A stretch of 64,000 nt of DNA from Pisaster brevispinus (lineage: Eukaryota > Echinodermata > Asteroidea > Forcipulatida > Asteriidae): NCBI GenBank assembly GCA_023634235.1, contig JAMKCF010000004.1:5311202-5375201 (forward strand). The letters are read 5' to 3'. Positions 23,001 through 31,042 of this stretch are shown here, piece after piece. How positions within the stretch are numbered: position 1 is the stretch's first letter; each line of letters begins with the position of its first letter. Both the position numbers and the translations under genes were made by a program. The notes beneath the pieces are model-generated. The model was not told where the DNA came from, did no database searches, and worked only from the letters and a program-made list of their open reading frames with translations.

Positions 23001-23995
23001 CGTTAATGGTGATTACATACATACATAGTACTATACCAAGAAGGGGAAAATGCTAAGAGAGGCACCTAGGTTAGACAGAACTGACCGCTCATACAGCAAA
23101 GGCAAAGCTTCAGAACACCACTGACTCAAATGTCTTTTGCTTTGTAGAATCGCCTCTAGTCTAAAATAATATTTAGGCACCAGTGGTAAAATATGCTATT
23201 TTTCATTTATTTCCAACGTCACCAAACAAAAAAGAGTGTTTACATATAAATCCCAGAGAATAAGTATCTTTCCAATTAAACTAGTTGCAATGATCGTAAC
23301 CCTCCATCCTCCCGACGGTCGGGAGGATGGAGGGTTACGATCATCGCAACTACAATTTAACGAGAGTTTCGTTTTAGAACCGGGGGGAATCTAAATAAGT
23401 TCAATTCTAGAAATCCCATTGTTGTTGAAAAATATACGCGCACGAGTTGGATGTGAGCAAAGAGGAATTAAGGATGTGAGTTGGTCGGAATACGAGTTGG
23501 TTGTCGTACGAGTTGGTTGGAGCATGGAGTACGAGTTGACTCGAATTCGTTGCAGCGCCCCATCAGAGAGTGTACGCCCCATTTAGGGCTGGTCCACTGT
23601 CCTTCCATCGACACTTAGAAAGTGCAGTAGAGTGACACTTAAATCATGCTTGAATTAAGCTAATTTTCCTGCCCTGACCTTCCGTTTTAGGGGGCGATAA
23701 GTTCTGAGAACTGCGCTGAAATCCTCGTTGCAATCATTCACGATCGACCTGTGATGTACGGACGAAAGTTTATACACAGTAAACAGTACACACGGGGTAC
23801 GAATTACCGTACACACAAACGCGCAGCTGAAGAACGCTCTTGCTCTCCTAAATTTTGCCGTTTGGTGGTAATTTTACCAACACAAAAATATACCATTTTC
23901 TAAACATACATCAAACTCTAAACCTAACACTATTGTCACAATAAATAAAGTATGTTATCGTGGTAATGACAAATAATCTGTACTTACGTTTCCAT
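13171..23995 (-). CDS. Whirlin/harmonin/PDZD7-like scaffold (HHD-PDZ-PDZ), 801 aa, ten exons
   Basis: The coding exons (minus) are 23995-23988, 21664-21064, 20344-20138, 18831-18671, 17546-17370, 16974-16878, 16280-16190, 15976-15884, 14858-14776 and 14058-13171. Every junction has GT/AG and the phases close to 801 codons plus TGA. Domains: harmonin-homology domain at about residues 22-90 (LRGILNTREKLALL...MIPADHQEDFDRL), a basic linker, PDZ1 at about 229-312 (LGFCIRGG, NITHAQAVVALK), PDZ2 at about 366-446 (WLGCSIRGG, LTHDRIVSLV), and a Ser/Pro-rich tail ending V-T-L-L. The family (whirlin, harmonin, PDZD7) scaffolds the Usher complex and other submembrane assemblies in stereocilia, photoreceptors and microvilli; a role here in sensory or ciliated cells is inference. 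HHD before two PDZs resembles the N-terminal half of whirlin; no third PDZ is present. Which member it is orthologous to remains open. Confidence 0.88.
14221..14368 (+). mobile_element. SINE-B copy in intron 9
   Basis: Leader GGCACCCCCGAACAAAGAT, box A TAGCTCAGTTGGTATGGC, box B GGTTCAAGTCTC and body TTTCTTTGTTCAATC. Antisense to the host gene. Confidence 0.7.
14776..14858 (-). CDS. Exon 9, linker
   Basis: The acceptor is AAAACACAG and the donor GAATTG|GTAAGT, 83 nt. It encodes VKPPRNATIPQSPKETGRLA then ANFAEFEL. Confidence 0.8.
14990..15310. repeat. Dispersed repeat R3, copy 1, with an 11-bp tandem
   Basis: Shares TCACACAGTGTAAAGTTTACC, GCAGCTCAAAGC and CAAGTTGCCC blocks with 27140-27345. 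Inside, GCATAAATGTG is repeated about four times (15077-15120). Confidence 0.5.
15884..15976 (-). CDS. Exon 8, Pro/Lys-rich linker
   Basis: The acceptor is GGTTTACAG and the donor CTCTG|GTAAGA, 93 nt, phase 1 to 1. It encodes APKKAPPVPREKPNHRR and LSSPRPS; APPVPR could be an SH3 ligand (inference). Confidence 0.8.
16190..16280 (-). CDS. Exon 7, end of PDZ2
   Basis: The acceptor is TTGCCACCAG and the donor ACCAG|GTAAGA, 91 nt. It encodes VNGVSVAALTHDRIVSLV then TASNVIVLDIGP. The helix again opens with His (class I type). Confidence 0.87.
16878..16974 (-). CDS. Exon 6, middle of PDZ2
   Basis: The acceptor is ATTCTTTAG and the donor AATAAG|GTATGT, 97 nt. It completes IRGG and encodes VTVANVDPMSPAYRAGLKKG then QYINK. 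Confidence 0.87.
17370..17546 (-). CDS. Exon 5, Ser-rich linker and start of PDZ2
   Basis: The acceptor is ATGTTTCCAG and the donor AGAGG|GTAAGT, phase 2 to 2, 177 nt. A low-complexity Ser/His linker (RSSSSQHSAKSTASSRHGSS) leads to KIKQVTVIADDDGWLGCSIRG. Confidence 0.85.
17600..17710. repeat. Degenerate CCAAGA hexamer array in intron 4
   Basis: Repeated GAGACCAAGACCAAGAC-like words broken by GACAGTCC. It is related to the (TCTTGG)n tract at 25362-25440. Confidence 0.6.
17711..17858. mobile_element. Foldback MITE (GGGGCCGATTTCACAAAG family)
   Basis: A 148-bp element with GGGTCGATTTCACAAAGC at the left and GCTCTTTGTGAAATCGGCCCC at the right. Relatives are at 7429-7945, and a right end is at about 14500-14520. 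Confidence 0.65.
18530..18615 (+). mobile_element. SINE-D tRNA-like head
   Basis: CTCAGTGGTTAAGTGGTAAAG, GACATCTGCTCTAGAATGCA and a box-B relic GGATTCAAATC. Related heads are at 43475-43545 and 54470-54541 (minus). Confidence 0.5.
18671..18831 (-). CDS. Exon 4, C-terminal half of PDZ1
   Basis: The acceptor is GACACACAG and the donor CCAAG|GTGAAT, phase 0 in and phase 2 out. GLKVGERVLKVND and the ligand-selecting helix HAQAVVALKSS follow. The first helix residue is His, typical of class I PDZ domains. Confidence 0.88.
19250..19580. mobile_element. Decayed TTAAAGGTA-type element in intron 3
   Basis: The right edge TACCAAAAGTATGCCCTGCC-TTTAAG and an internal TGAATCTGAGAAAG...CTTTCTCAGGCATCTGA foldback match the family seen at 47227-47671 and 48021-48670. 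The left edge is not clear. Confidence 0.4.
20138..20344 (-). CDS. Exon 3, N-terminal half of PDZ1
   Basis: The acceptor is TTCACATCAG and the donor CAT|GTAAGT, phase 0 to 0, 69 codons. It carries the first strand (VRIRKIKL), the carboxylate-binding loop LGFCIRGG and GIYVSEVDAAGQAER. Confidence 0.88.
20417..20780 (+). mobile_element. SINE-A copy in intron 2
   Basis: Head TGGCTTGTCACGGTCAAGC, CTGATCAGCAGAGAATGGG, body CAGCAAGACACTTG and CTTCAGATGGGACACAAAG, and a tail trace GTACTTTATAAATG. Diverged. Confidence 0.55.
21064..21664 (-). CDS. Exon 2, harmonin-homology domain and basic linker
   Basis: The acceptor is CACTTTTCAG and the donor CCTCAG|GTGAAT, phase 2 in and phase 0 out. It encodes residues 3-203. 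The five-helix HHD fills about residues 22-90. A Lys/Arg-rich linker follows (RQKRKSARV, EGRKEHKRSR), possibly a nuclear or phosphoinositide-binding signal (inference). Confidence 0.85.
21665..23987 (-). other. Intron 1 of the scaffold gene
   Basis: A 2323-nt intron between the 8-nt coding start and the HHD exon. It carries a half-unit of the hairpin repeat at about 22925-22980 and the palindrome at 23284-23350. The rest shows no recognised feature. Confidence 0.6.
23284..23350. repeat. Near-perfect 33-bp palindrome (1-nt spacer)
   Basis: Left arm 23284-23316 (GTTGCAATGATCGTAACC...) and right arm 23318-23350 (...GGTTACGATCATCGCAAC) pair at 32 of 33 positions around one G. The same words make up the units of the array at 32330-33030. 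Confidence 0.95.
23988..23995 (-). CDS. Exon 1, start codon and 8 coding nt
   Basis: ATG GAA AC joins across a GTAAGT donor to C AAC AAG in exon 2, giving M-E-T-N-K in frame with the HHD. The start context is TTGCATGG. An ATG inside exon 2 (21648-21646, residue 9) is a second possible start if exon 1 is wrong. Confidence 0.6.
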
Positions 23996-24069
23996 GCAAA
24001 TTTCACTCTCGCTACAATGTGAACTGAATACTTGTTTAGTACATCCGGGTACTTCTTGCAGGTGGCTCT

Positions 24070-24145
24070 GACGCTTTAAAGCGGAGGTGTGATTGGTCAA
24101 TCGGTTGAGAGGTATGATGCCATTGGATACGAATGCGACCAATCA
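24070..24145 (-). promoter_or_regulatory. Putative promoter of the scaffold gene
   Basis: Upstream of exon 1 there are three CCAAT boxes: ATTGG at 24092-24096 and 24122-24126, and CCAAT at 24139-24143. A TTTAAA at 24075-24080 could be a weak TATA-like element. The clustering is typical of NF-Y-driven promoters. The transcription start (about 24030-24070) is inferred. Confidence 0.4.
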
Positions 24146-25361
24146 ATTATTGAAACACTCGTCAATGAAACTTTCCTGCTTCTGTATTACGCAACAAGTT
24201 GTTGTCAACAAACAGTGGAGTGGGCCAACTGCATGTTGAGGATCGTGCACATCATTTTATGCAAATGTGAGAAACTGCAAAACTTGTGCTTGTATACAGC
24301 TAATGTGACGCGACTTCTTTTAGCCTACATTTCTGCAATTTCTGTCTATCGTCCGCGAGCAAATCAAGAAAGCAAAACAAAATAATCTCCAATACATTAC
24401 TAAAGTATTTGGGGTTTTCCCTCACACTTCAAAAACTGCTTTGCCGAATATAATAATTCAAATTCAGATCCTCTGTGATGGGAAAACAAAGCAGTTTCAG
24501 CGGGGGTGCGTGGGGAAGGCGGGGCAAACAACTAATTTAAGGTGCTTTATACTTTGCCAATTAACTACAGCGTATATAAGTTGAAGTACTGAACCAACCC
24601 GCCACTGCGCATTACGGAGCTAGCTGCATCGATAACCACTAGATTTATATATTAGAACTATTATAATAGAACTCTATGATGCATGATAATAACATTTAAT
24701 AGCTTCATGATCTTCAGCGTATACACCGCTTCCCTTATACGGCAGCACTCACACAATTTGGACACGCTGAAAATCGATTATTTGGGGGTTAATAATAAGA
24801 TTCACAGACTGAAGAACAAATGTTATTATTATGCCATAGGATTTATACAGTGCTGATTAATAGTTCGTATTTTTATTCAATCATTTTTATTTTTTTTATT
24901 TTGGGGGGCTGGGGGTCAAGGGTTCTGAGCGGAGAGGGCTCAATCCCTGCCCCCTCCCCGGTTTACGCCACTGTCCAGCATCTTGGCTGGATATCATCAG
25001 TCTTCAATCTTCATTTCGTCTTTCTTTCTTTTCATGACTTTTCATGTCGACGACGTGACATTAGCAGTACTGCAATACAAGAGAGTTCTCATATTGTTTA
25101 CGTTTACTTTATTCACGCCGGGAGCTGCCACCATTTTCACGTTGTAAGGTTCCCGGCGTTCAAAAGAAACAAAAAGTGTACTATTGATCTTCATAATAAA
25201 CTAACAACATAAAATGGCTGAAGCCGATGGTCCCTCCCAGACTCGACTGTTTGGATATGCGCTTGCGTCGGGCACTATGACGAGAGGCGACACAGTGTCA
25301 TCCCGTTCCCTCGGTGTTTAGGTGATCTCTTGAGTTCGGTCTCCCCGTGGGCTTTGACCTG

Positions 25362-25440
25362 TTGGTCTTGGTCTTGATCTTGGTCTTGGTCTTGGTCTTG
25401 GTCTTGGTCTTGGTCTTGTTCTTGATCTTGGTATTGGTCT
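25362..25440. repeat. (TCTTGG)n hexanucleotide repeat
   Basis: About 12 units of GGTCTT with a few substitutions. The Asp-Gln and Arg-Pro strings it encodes on the minus strand are a by-product. Confidence 0.9.
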
Positions 25441-25636
25441 CTCAGAGGCCGTGTCTTGACTCCACCGCTGTCCATCGTGTCTTGAGTACACAAGCAGCCG
25501 TGACGCCGCTGTCAGGGTCTTGACCATGGTTTTGGAAAAACACCCACGGTTCATCCCTTCCCATGGTTAGTTCCCAGACGATGACTTTTGCTACTCTTGT
25601 CGCATTATACGGTGCCGGTGTGACAGGAGATTCTGT

Positions 25637-25654
25637 CCCCCCCCCCCCCCCCCC
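25637..25654. repeat. C homopolymer
   Basis: About 18 C in a row. Confidence 0.9.
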
Positions 25655-26096
25655 ATACGGCAAATTATGTAGAAATTCCGTCTGATAGCGCCCTCTTTGA
25701 ATCAACTACCTTCAGCCCATGCTATTTTACAGTATGGGGACACACACACACCGGGTCACAGAATCCACTATGACACCAACAGGCAAGTTGCATAATGGCT
25801 GTGCCAAGTGAAAATTCTATACTCAAGTCCCACTTGCTAAAGCAATCACATCACATCAAAACATATATATCCCTGAAACACTTGAACACCGTAGACAATA
25901 AAGCTCAATTACATCTGGTTGTCTCAATATGTTGTTGTGGATAGTGAACAATAGTCATTCTGTATGCCCATAATATGGCCAATATTGTCGCTTATATGTT
26001 TCATCTCGATGTCGCTGGGTTCATGCTCAGTGGCAACTCTAAATTTATTTTCTTATGTTTGTTTTAAATCAGCTGATTTGCAACTTCTCCTCCACA

Positions 26097-26409
26097 ATGA
26101 TGTCAAATACTAGGATCTCACGGGAACTAATTGTGTTGGGCGTGATTATTTTGTGTTCACATGTTGATAAGAGCGGTTCACAGAGCGATGAAACCGGCTG
26201 CGAGTTCGAAGATGCTCACTACCAGGTTGGTAGGAGGGTGGAGAGCTACGAAGACTGCGTGGATCAGTGCGTGTGCCGCGCGCCGGCACTGGGCGGGGCG
26301 GCAGAGATTTTTTGCCTGTACGCTAAAGTGTGTGAGAACCGCTTGGAGGATTGCCCCGTTGGATCCTCGACGCTGTGGACTAAATGTGAATGTCCTTATT
26401 GCTACAAAG
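26097..26409 (+). CDS. Exon 1: signal peptide and Cys-rich module
   Basis: The start is ATGATG with A at -3 (CCACAATGATG). An ATG at 26055 is in frame but in poorer context. AAATCAG at 26065-26071 could be the acceptor of a 5' UTR intron. The donor is AAAG|GTATCG. Confidence 0.75.
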
Positions 26410-29376
26410 GTATCGACTCAAGTGAATTTTATCGCATGGTTTCGCACATTTTGTAAAAAAAAGAAAAAGAAATACAACTAAATTTACAACATTGGTTTGG
26501 GTATAAAAAGTAGCCCTATTGTAAAGTCACGCATTTTTATAAGACAATTATCAATATGGTCTCTTTTACATTTTAGATCCATTTATAATGCACATGTACC
26601 AAACGAGGTCTAGCTACTATTACCAATATCATCCAATTGCCTTGGCAACCAACCGGATCTTCGTCCACATCGAAGCAACCAACGATGCCTATTTGGCACT
26701 GTCAGCAGAGCCGCGAGATCTCGCCAACATGTACGAGATAGTTATTGGTGGATGGGCGAATCGGTACTGTGTGATCCGGCGATGTAAGCAATGCCAAATC
26801 CTGGCCTGGGCTACCACTGTCGGTAAGAAATCACTACAGAGTTACATCTTTAGTTACATCTTTCTTAGCATCACTCATTGTCTATTTGTGTCTTGTGGTG
26901 TACAGTGTTTGTACCCAACCTCTAGCGGTGTTTACAACAATAAGTTTTCACCATGTCACCTCGTTAATTACAGTCGCAGTGACATTTTAGGTTAAGTGTG
27001 TTTTCTTGCAGGTGGGATGCTCTTTCCAAAGACAGAATCTGGTAGTTATTCCCCTAGTTTTGTTCAATTGCAAACTGTAGCAGATGCGTTTTGAGATACA
27101 CATTTTGATATAAAAAATCATACAGTTTGTTCCCACTCGACGTCACACAGTAAAGTTTGCTATCTTTATTGGCAATACGAACAGTAATTTTGTCGAATGT
27201 AGGCAAAATATGCGGGAGGTCTATCAAATTCCTTGCATGGTCGGCAGACAAAAATTAGAACGGTGAGAAAAATTTGAGCGAATGACGCAGCTCAAACCCG
27301 AAAGACAAGTTGCCCGTAAAGATTGAATCTAATCGCGACTTATTATTACGTTGCCGTCTTTCTAGACTTGTGGACAAGTCGTTAAATGTTTGTCACGGTG
27401 TATGCTCTCACGCAATAATGCTCTTGTGATATTGCTGGCTCCTGAATACTGCCTCATTGAATGGGCCGTAGTCACGAGAGCAGTAGTCTCGCGAGAGTAG
27501 TTGCGAGAGAACCATTAACACTATCACCGCGACAACTATTGAACGACTTGTCCACAAGTCTATAACCATCTTTTTACAATAATTTTTGAGATACGTGTCT
27601 GCATTAAGTCCAGACTATCCGGCTCTTTTGTAAACATGTCACGGCAGTGTTATTGCCATAACTACTCCACAGCCTCCCAAACAAAAAAATAACAAATAAT
27701 TGACAATATCTTATGTTTTTCCTTCGAATGAGATATTCTCCCCAGTTCAAATGCCCAGTATTTCTGGATTCGTTTCGACGACGGCGTCATCGCGGTTGGT
27801 ACCTCGGGCTGGCCGTCTTTCCTCCAGTATCGAGACCCTGACCCACTCCCGGTGCATTACGTCGGGGTCACCACCAGGCTGGGAAGCACGGGGAAGTTTA
27901 CTTTTCGAGACCTTGGTAAGTACCTCGAAATTGATTATGCATGGATAGTTGTCATGTGACAGTGTAAAGTTTAAGTTTACTTCTCAACTTTGTTGGACCT
28001 ATAGGCCTTAAATTCTGTCTAACTTTTTTTACAGGAAAAAAAACGTCCACTGAGTCACGTGTGACCGCACGGAAAACTACTAAAATTGCACTACTGCAAT
28101 ATTGAAAAATGCAATGCATTACTAATGTTCCTAGGGCCGGTCTTGGTTAGCTTTTTTCAACATTGTCTCTCAAAGTCTTACTGCAAATATTCCTTGCCTC
28201 TCGGACCATAGTGTGGTTCTTGATTACCACTCGAATTTTATCAATATCGACCCAAATGCACCCTGACATCATCATCACATTAATATTATTGCGCCATTTT
28301 GTTACTGAGTTTATGTAGTGCACTTTTTCAGGCGCATTGTCACGTTTCGGTACACCACGTGACTCACAAAACGGCGAGCATGGCAATGCATACATTACCA
28401 CTCGTAACGTTGGTGCAGGGGATCAATACGTAAGGCTGATAAGTAACAACTGTTTTCACTTGCCTATTTATTTTTCAGACGCCTTTCATCACATAAGCGA
28501 GAACTTCGAACCAAACACAGGTAAAGTGTGACCACGCCCATCTAAAGTGATCCTCCGCCCACTTCCAATCCTTTGCTCTGGTCATTCGATTTCACAATAC
28601 ACCAATTTATTGTTTAAATATTGGTATTTAGCTCTATAGTATTAGCCAATAGATTGATCTGTTTCCTAAGAACAATGTGTCGTCACCACTCATCATGAAA
28701 ACCCAAGTCAAGGTGGATCTCGTCTATTTTGTGAAATGGTGTCGAGGATGTTATTGTAGGCCCGCACGCCAGATAATCCTTTTTAAGTGGACATTCTTTG
28801 GAAGAATTTCCCCTCGTGTTGAGAGTGATTTACATCAGCAGACTGGTAGGTCCATCTCCATCTAAATAGACTTAGACCAAGTCGATTCACTGAGACATTA
28901 TTTTATTTCCAGAATTCGTTGGTTGCTCGCCCGTGGTAACAGTGGACGATCAAAACTCTCCGGCTGCGATCGCAGAACCGATCTCTGCGAGTCTTTTTCT
29001 TTACATCAGCTCAGACGTTGACGTCACTGTTAGTATCTTCAACGACAACAAACCAAACACTAAGGAGATTTACCAAGTCGTCATGGGATATGGCCCCGGT
29101 GCCACGTCTGCGATCATGCAGTGCAGTAGTGGGGACCAGTGCAAGGAAGTTTTCTCGGCTCTGACTTTCAACTTAATCGGCAATGACCGTTTTTACGGAT
29201 TCTGGCTGGATGTCGGACAATCGACAGAGGGCGCTATCACATTCGGCCGGGAGGGACACCCTGCATTTTTGAGCTATCGTTATCCAGTTTCTCATTTTTC
29301 GTCTGACGGGTCCAATTTTTATCTCTCACTGTCAGTAAAAAATCGTGGGTCAGCGAACTTCAGACTTTGTCTTTGA
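26097..29376 (+). CDS. Secreted Cys-rich protein with two FAMeT (Methyltransf_FA) domains, about 439 aa
   Basis: The exons are 26097-26409, 26577-26822, 27733-27915, 28332-28403, 28479-28520 and 28913-29376, all joined in phase 1. A signal peptide (core LIVLGVIIL, residues 11-19) is followed by ten cysteines (35, 54, 58, 60, 73, 79, 86, 97, 99, 102) in a CxxxCxC...CxCxxC pattern like a VWC module. FAMeT domain 1 spans about 107-246, with DAYLALS, YEIVIGGW (157-164), FWIRFDDG and DPDPLPVHYVG. Domain 2, about 300-437, is diverged (YQVVMGYG, RFYGFW, ITFGREGHPAFLSY). The domain is named after a crustacean enzyme of juvenile-hormone-type synthesis, but most members are thought to be non-catalytic, often extracellular. 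A binding or recognition role is inference. The exon 4 donor is weak, so residues 248-285 are uncertain. Confidence 0.8.
26577..26822 (+). CDS. Exon 2: FAMeT-1, first half
   Basis: The acceptor is TTACATTTTAG and the donor TGTCG|GTAAGA. Carries HIEATNDAYLALS and YEIVIGGWANRYCVIRR, the family's best-conserved block. Confidence 0.85.
27012..27041 (+). CDS. Possible 30-nt cassette exon
   Basis: Lies between TTTTCTTGCAG and GTAGTT and preserves phase 1. It would add GGMLFPKTES inside FAMeT-1, where the family normally has no insert. Confidence 0.25.
27140..27345. repeat. Dispersed repeat R3, copy 2
   Basis: Related to 14990-15310 through the TCACACAGTAAAGTTTGC, TCCTTGCATGGTCGG and GACGCAGCTCAAACCCG blocks. 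Confidence 0.5.
27363..27562. mobile_element. MITE with 21-bp inverted ends, in FAMeT intron 2
   Basis: TAGACTTGTGGACAAGTCGTT at 27363-27383 is exactly inverted at 27542-27562. The ends can be read as TA|GACTTG...CAAGTC|TA, which suggests a TA target site of the Tc1/mariner kind. The end itself contains an ACTTGT-GG-ACAAGT dyad. Confidence 0.8.
27733..27915 (+). CDS. Exon 3: FAMeT-1, second half
   Basis: The acceptor is TTCGAATGAG and the donor CCTTG|GTAAGT. It encodes DILPSSNAQYFWIRFDDGV and YRDPDPLPVHYVGV. The length between CVIRR and FWIRF fits the family when exon 2 is joined directly to this exon. Confidence 0.83.
28332..28403 (+). CDS. Exon 4: inter-domain linker
   Basis: The acceptor is CACTTTTTCAG. 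The donor C|GTAACG at 28403 keeps phase 1; G|GTGCAG at 28412 also would. CAATAC|GTAAGG at 28429 looks stronger but would break the frame into exon 5. Confidence 0.5.
28479..28520 (+). CDS. Exon 5: 42-nt linker exon
   Basis: The acceptor is ATTTTTCAG and the donor ACAG|GTAAAG, phase 1 to 1. It encodes AFHHISENFEPNT and flanking split codons. Confidence 0.6.
28913..29376 (+). CDS. Exon 6: FAMeT-2 and stop
   Basis: The acceptor is TTATTTCCAG. One exon holds the whole second, diverged FAMeT domain and ends TGA at 29374-29376. Domain 1 is split by an intron and domain 2 is not, which argues against a recent duplication. Confidence 0.8.
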
Positions 29377-31042
29377 TTAAAAAAAAAGAAAAAGAAAAAA
29401 AGACAAGTATCTGAATGATTATTTGTGTGTCCAACATTGACCTTTACATCGATGCAAACTGTACGAGCTATTAAGCTAAACCAAGTTGAATATTATTAAT
29501 TTGTATAAACAGACGCTCAATTAATTACGAAGGGAGGGACCCAAGATGGGAAATAAATCTAAAAATAAATTATTGTTTGCTCCACGTAAACGGCGATAGT
29601 TTGTTTATACATCTTTTCGCCCACTAAGCCCACTTTGCATGAAGTTAAAGGAAAATTAATAAATACAAACTGACATGATAAAAAGTTTTAAGTCTGTCCA
29701 TCCAAACTTTTTTTTTAATGTATAAAAAACTTTGCCAAGAAGGCTTCGGGAAGAAAAACACAAAGTTAAGAAGACTGATTAAGAAGAAAACAACAAAGCC
29801 AAAGGTAAAAGTCCGGCTCAAAGGCCGAACATCTAGGACAACGATTTTGGTCAGAGTTACTGCAACAACACACGTAACAACAACAAGCAATCACGAGCAG
29901 GTCCATCTACACGCGTGTATATAGGATGACGATTTACATGGGAGAGGAAAGAATAGGGCTGCTGTGAGGAGGAGGGGTGTTTACGGTTGTTATAGGTGTG
30001 AGCAGATGATGATTTCTGGTAGTATTTTCCAAGAGTGGCATTCAAATAATAAACGCAAAAATTATGGCTTACAAATGTGGCTCCAAAGTTACCTTTTAAG
30101 AGACCGAAAGCCAACAAATAAAGAAAAGTTCTCCCCGTCTTCCACCGTCTTTCCGAGTCGTAGGCCTACAAGCTAAATATATTATGTTTTATCATGGAGG
30201 AAGGAAACACATCCTTCCTCCATGGTTTTATAACCACCGAGTAGCCATGGAGGTTTATTTTCTACCAATGAACCAACTTAGTTTTGCGAAATGTGGTGAA
30301 ACTTTTCCTTGGTGTTGGTTTAAAAAAAGACTGACATTAATGTTAAAAAATGATAACAGTAAACCCAAACAATTAACTATAAATTAATTACTATATTGTT
30401 GTTATTATTAATAAAGTTATTTATTCGGTCATCACTGATAACGAATGACATAACAAATTGAGAATACTTAGAGAGAAAGATACTAGAGCAAAATGCAAGA
30501 CGTATGTAGCAGAACGTTGGAAAAGGAACACAGCGTGGGGGGGGGGGCTAGCCCACCTTGTTTGGCTGTTAGTGTTCTCTTATGGCTCTCTTTTAACATC
30601 GGTCTTATCATAGTCGCCAAGTGAAAGTGCATCAATGCACTTCATAACAAACATGACAAACCCATTTAAAAATAATACAAATAAATAAAATGTACAAATC
30701 ATAAAGTCTCTCAGTTTCGAAGTTTTTGTTAACTCAATTTTTTTTACATGCAAAAGTAGTGCCATACAGTATAAAAATTACCTGTGCTGTAGGCATTACA
30801 GGTTGAACAGCGGGTTAAAAAAAAAGCAAAACAATTATATGGATCGATCATCTGTCATTATGACTACCCCAGACTGGTACCTGATCAAAAACAGATAACT
30901 TCCATCATTCATTGAAAGTGGTACCAGATGTTGGGTGACTCATGTGCTGACACCGAGAGTGTGCAAAACCTCGAAAGCGAAGTTGCACCCGAATGTGAAC
31001 TCCGGAAATTTGTATCACATTCTATATTCAGTGATTGTGACC
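29377..31042. other. Spacer
   Basis: AT-rich, with no gene recognised. A short dyad (GGAGGAAGGAAACACA / TCCTTCCTCC) lies at 30195-30225 and a G-run at 30537-30547. Confidence 0.5.
29552..29557 (+). promoter_or_regulatory. Poly(A) signal of the FAMeT gene (putative)
   Basis: AATAAA lies 176 nt after the stop, with another AATAAA just downstream at about 29564. Confidence 0.4.

Larger units (their letters stand above)
24146..26096. other. Spacer between the two divergent genes
   Basis: Holds the (TCTTGG)n tract and a C-run. An ATG in good context at 25214 (MAEADGPSQTRLF...) opens a 35-codon frame without a clear donor. No firm gene. Confidence 0.5.

Noticed and set aside
25214..25321. Possible first exon MAEADGPSQTRLFGYALASG
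   Set aside because: Good start context, but the frame ends after 35 codons and no convincing donor is present.
25275..25705. Poly Asp-Gln and Arg-Pro frames on the minus strand
   Set aside because: Translation of the (TCTTGG)n hexamer tract.
28429..28435. Stronger-looking donor CAATAC|GTAAGG for FAMeT exon 4
   Set aside because: It ends in phase 0 and would put a stop six codons into exon 5; C|GTAACG at 28403 keeps phase 1. It could still be used in an alternative transcript.
29718..29924. Lys-rich 68-codon plus frame
   Set aside because: A-rich low-complexity DNA downstream of the FAMeT gene; no family resemblance.
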